Shown piece after piece: positions 57,614-59,892 of a stretch of 59,892 nucleotides of DNA. The DNA comes from Helicobacter equorum (lineage in GTDB: Bacteria; Campylobacterota; Campylobacteria; Campylobacterales; Helicobacteraceae). The stretch is taken from assembly GCF_900198655.1 (NCBI RefSeq), contig NZ_FZPO01000012.1, positions 1-59,892 of the forward strand, read 5' to 3'. The translations under genes were made by a program, and so were the position numbers. Numbering within the stretch: position 1 is the stretch's first letter; each line of letters begins with the position of its first letter. The notes under the pieces were generated by a model. It saw only the letters and a program-made list of their open reading frames with translations, had not been told where the DNA came from and searched no databases.

Positions 57614-58675
57614 ATGTCTTTTGATAGTTCATTACCATACATCGTGCGTGATGAAAACGCACAATATTATGAATGTGGTTTTAGTTGCGATAATGCTATC
57701 GTGTTGCGTATACAAGATCAATGTTTTTTCATCACCGATTCTCGCTATACGCTAGAGGCAAAACAAAATGTTTATAAACATGTTGAGGTTTTAGAATCTA
57801 GTGATTTACTGGATACACTCGCAACACTACTTGCCACGCAGGGAGTAAAAAAGCTTACCTTTAATCCCAATGAGCTTTCTGTTGCGTTCTATCAGACACT
57901 TTTATTGCATACACAAAAGCACAAATGCGAACTTTTGGCTGTCCCAAACTTTCATCAAGCACTGCGCATTATCAAATCAGATTCTCAAATCGCACTCATT
58001 CAAAAATCCCAAAAACTTAATAAACAAGCTTTCAAGGAATTTGCACACTTCGTGGGTAAGGCGATCCACAAAGGCAAGGCATTGAGTGAAAGGGATTTGC
58101 ATTTTTATGCCACGATGTTTTTAAGCCACAAGGGTGCATATGATTTGAGTTTTAACCCCATAGTGGGATTAAATGCCACAGGAGCTAAGCCCCACGCTCT
58201 GCCAAGTGAAAAAAATCTTTGCAAAAACAACGATCTTTTGCTTTTTGATGCAGGGATAAAATATCAGCGTTATTGTTCGGATAGGACACGCACGGCAAAT
58301 GTGTGTGCCGACATGAGTTTTGGCAAGTCCCAAAAATTTGCCTCTAAAAAGCAGCAAAAAATTTATGATATTGTTCTAAAGGCGCAAGAGAGAGCAATTT
58401 CTAAGGCTAGATCTGGTATGCGTGGATGTGAGATTGATGCGCTAGCACGAGAAGTGATAGAATCTAGCGGTTATGGAAAATATTTTGTGCATAGCACAGG
58501 GCATGGTGTTGGGCTAGATATACACGAGCTTCCACGCATTTCTGCTAAGAGTGAAGAGATTATACAAGATGGCATGGTGTTTTCTATCGAGCCAGGTATC
58601 TACCTTGGAGATGAGTTTGGCGTGCGTATAGAAGATTTGGTTGTGATGAAAAACGGCAGAGCAGAGGTGCTATAA
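57614..58675 (+). CDS. pepQ: M24-family Xaa-Pro dipeptidase/aminopeptidase
   Basis: 353 aa. An N-terminal creatinase-like domain (about residues 1-125) is followed by the pita-bread catalytic domain. Metal ligands can be placed at Asp in LLFDAGIKYQRYCSDRTRT (two Asp), His in HSTGHGVGLDIHELPR, Glu in FSIEPGIYL and Glu in GVRIEDLVV. It probably releases the residue before proline in the cytoplasm. There is no clear ribosome binding site; the start lies 5 bp after the aroQ stop, consistent with coupling. The precise substrate size is not determined by sequence. Confidence 0.9.
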   Translation: MSFDSSLPYIVRDENAQYYECGFSCDNAIVLRIQDQCFFITDSRYTLEAKQNVYKHVEVLESSDLLDTLATLLATQGVKKLTFNPNELSVAFYQTLLLHTQKHKCELLAVPNFHQALRIIKSDSQIALIQKSQKLNKQAFKEFAHFVGKAIHKGKALSERDLHFYATMFLSHKGAYDLSFNPIVGLNATGAKPHALPSEKNLCKNNDLLLFDAGIKYQRYCSDRTRTANVCADMSFGKSQKFASKKQQKIYDIVLKAQERAISKARSGMRGCEIDALAREVIESSGYGKYFVHSTGHGVGLDIHELPRISAKSEEIIQDGMVFSIEPGIYLGDEFGVRIEDLVVMKNGRAEVL

Positions 58676-58715
58676 TATTGTGAGAATCTCTTATGGTGTG
58701 TAGGAGTATTTTGTG

Positions 58716-59892
58716 ATGAGTCTTACAGAAATTTTATACTCTTATGATTTACATCCTTTAGATTCATATATGAGTCAATGTTTTGTCAAAAATATGGAAT
58801 TTTTTAAATCCCTAAACCCTAAGCTTTTTGCCGAGCTTAGTAAGCCTCCTACTACACATAATCTTTTTTTTAATGATAATGAGCTTAATATCATAAATCT
58901 CCAAGACAATGCCCTCGTGTATCCTAGAAGTGGCGAAAATACAATGATTGCTACGCATATAGCGCTTAGCCAAACTCCTATGAATAATCCGCATTTTATT
59001 GTGCATACCAATCACCTCACACTTCAAAAGCTTGATGAAGATAAAATCCCACTCACTGCTTTTACTTGCAATGGCATTATCACGCTTATGCAAGAGAGTG
59101 GTGGAGGGCAATCCTATCATCTCCCTAGTAATTTCCTTCCTAGCTCGACATTTTTTGGCGTGCTTGGGGGCATTTTTTTGCAGTTACTTTTGGAGCGTGG
59201 TGTATCGTTTCATTCTTTGCTTTTGTTTGAAGAATATCTTGATATGCTACGCATTATGTTGTATTTTGTGGATTTTCCTTTGCTTTTTTCTCGGACAAAT
59301 GATCGTGCGTGTTATATTTTTGTCCAAGATATAATTCATCAGGAATTTATTCATACATATTTTTCTTCACGCAAGATTACAAACAATTTTTTGCGTCTTG
59401 AAATATTTTTGTATGAGAGTCCTAAAATTGCAAGTGCGCGTGATATTGTCCATGAGGCTTATAGGGTAAATTCTCGTGGTTGGGGAAGTTTTGATGATGA
59501 AATGATAGGTGTGCGTAATACACTCCATAACCTCAAGTCTCATTATCCGATGTTACATATGCCAGAGCGTGTTGAGATACCTATTTGTGTAGTGGGGAAT
59601 GGAGCTAGTTTGGATATGCTTTTGCCTTTTATTAAAACAAATACTCACAATATGCTTATCTTTTCTTGCGGTACGGCGATAAAACCACTCAAGGCATATG
59701 GCATAGAGCCTGATTTTCAAATTGAGATTGAGCGGATTTCTTACCTTAAAGATGTGCTGATACAAGCACCTTTGGGCGATACCACGTTACTTTGTGGTAG
59801 CGTCGTGCAGCCAGAAGCTTTGGCTCTTGGCAAAAACGCTTATATATTTATGCGCGGTGGAAGTGCAGGGGCTTATATGTTTGGTGCAAACA
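58716..59892 (+). CDS. DUF115 / motility accessory factor (Maf)-like protein (partial)
   Basis: The reading frame is open from ATG 58716 to the right edge (392 codons without stop). TAGGAG lies about 9 bases upstream. After an unrecognised N-terminal part, the segment ICVVGNGASLDMLLPFI near residue 290 and FSCGTAIKPLKAYGIEPDF are the signature of the MptE-like / DUF115 family. In Campylobacter and Helicobacter such Maf proteins attach nonulosonic acids (pseudaminic acid) to flagellin. That function is inferred from the family. The gene follows the M24 peptidase by 40 bp. Confidence 0.82.
   Translation, partial: MSLTEILYSYDLHPLDSYMSQCFVKNMEFFKSLNPKLFAELSKPPTTHNLFFNDNELNIINLQDNALVYPRSGENTMIATHIALSQTPMNNPHFIVHTNHLTLQKLDEDKIPLTAFTCNGIITLMQESGGGQSYHLPSNFLPSSTFFGVLGGIFLQLLLERGVSFHSLLLFEEYLDMLRIMLYFVDFPLLFSRTNDRACYIFVQDIIHQEFIHTYFSSRKITNNFLRLEIFLYESPKIASARDIVHEAYRVNSRGWGSFDDEMIGVRNTLHNLKSHYPMLHMPERVEIPICVVGNGASLDMLLPFIKTNTHNMLIFSCGTAIKPLKAYGIEPDFQIEIERISYLKDVLIQAPLGDTTLLCGSVVQPEALALGKNAYIFMRGGSAGAYMFGAN

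Overview
The window is about 60 kb of AT-rich DNA from an epsilonproteobacterium, most probably a Helicobacter of the enterohepatic type. The support is the gene content (RNase J with a long N-terminal extension, KdsD, a histidine-rich outer-membrane protein, a DUF115 motility-accessory protein at the right edge), Helicobacter-like gene order (mreC-mreB-clpX-lpxA-fabZ on one strand; dnaG followed by a PP-loop protein), homopolymeric G/C contingency tracts, and hisF, which H. pylori lacks. No rRNA, tRNA, insertion sequence, prophage or CRISPR array was recognised.

Layout. 1-140: the last 45 codons of a probable c-type cytochrome. 150-6795 (minus): fabZ-lpxA-clpX-mreB-mreC and a large glycosyltransferase-like protein. 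6858-10673 (minus): hisF, a nucleoside-phosphorylase-like protein, rlmN, a 37-residue membrane peptide and queH. 10797-14967 (plus): rsmA, rnj, kdsD and a small protein. 14968-15762: a decayed gene with several frameshifts. 15763-17245 (minus): a DUF455 protein and a LysE exporter. 17327-18137: a methyltransferase split by an 11-G tract. 18189-28209 (plus): rhodanese, YggT, lytic transglycosylase, galU, murA, a His-rich outer-membrane protein, dnaG, PP-loop, YciI and a membrane-anchored protein. 28212-38427: the origin region, ruvC (minus), then dnaA, dnaN, gyrB, polA, rpoD. 38612-46532: groESL behind a CIRCE-like operator, alaS, bamD, lon. 46584-48582 (minus): a YjcH/ActP-type acetate permease pair. 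48908-57025: a tripartite RND efflux system whose pump and outer-membrane genes are separated by a reverse-strand glycosyltransferase cassette. 57135-59892: aroQ, an M24 peptidase and a truncated DUF115 gene.

The most notable part is 53.1-55.7 kb. Two genes closely resembling the Campylobacter jejuni lipooligosaccharide enzymes CgtA (beta-1,4-GalNAc transferase, GT12) and Cst-II (sialyltransferase, GT42) lie in a block bounded by a roughly 108-bp duplication of the efflux-pump 3' end. Inside the block each glycosyltransferase is preceded by the same 192-bp sequence, an exact copy that carries start codon, leader and a 12-G tract. In the first copy the tract sits inside cgtA and leaves it out of frame as assembled. 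In the second copy the leader reading frame ends overlapping the sialyltransferase start codon. This is a plausible phase-variable, recombination-prone system for ganglioside-like surface decoration. The phase-variable methyltransferase at 17.3 kb could be another surface contingency gene.

The origin region shows TTCAC-core DnaA boxes on both sides of dnaA, with five CTA trinucleotides beside the downstream group, as expected for a bipartite epsilonproteobacterial oriC with a DnaA-trio element. Elsewhere the genes are mainly housekeeping: cell shape and envelope synthesis, DNA replication, protein folding and proteolysis, and transport. All functional calls come from reading the sequence and remembered family features; no database search was run.
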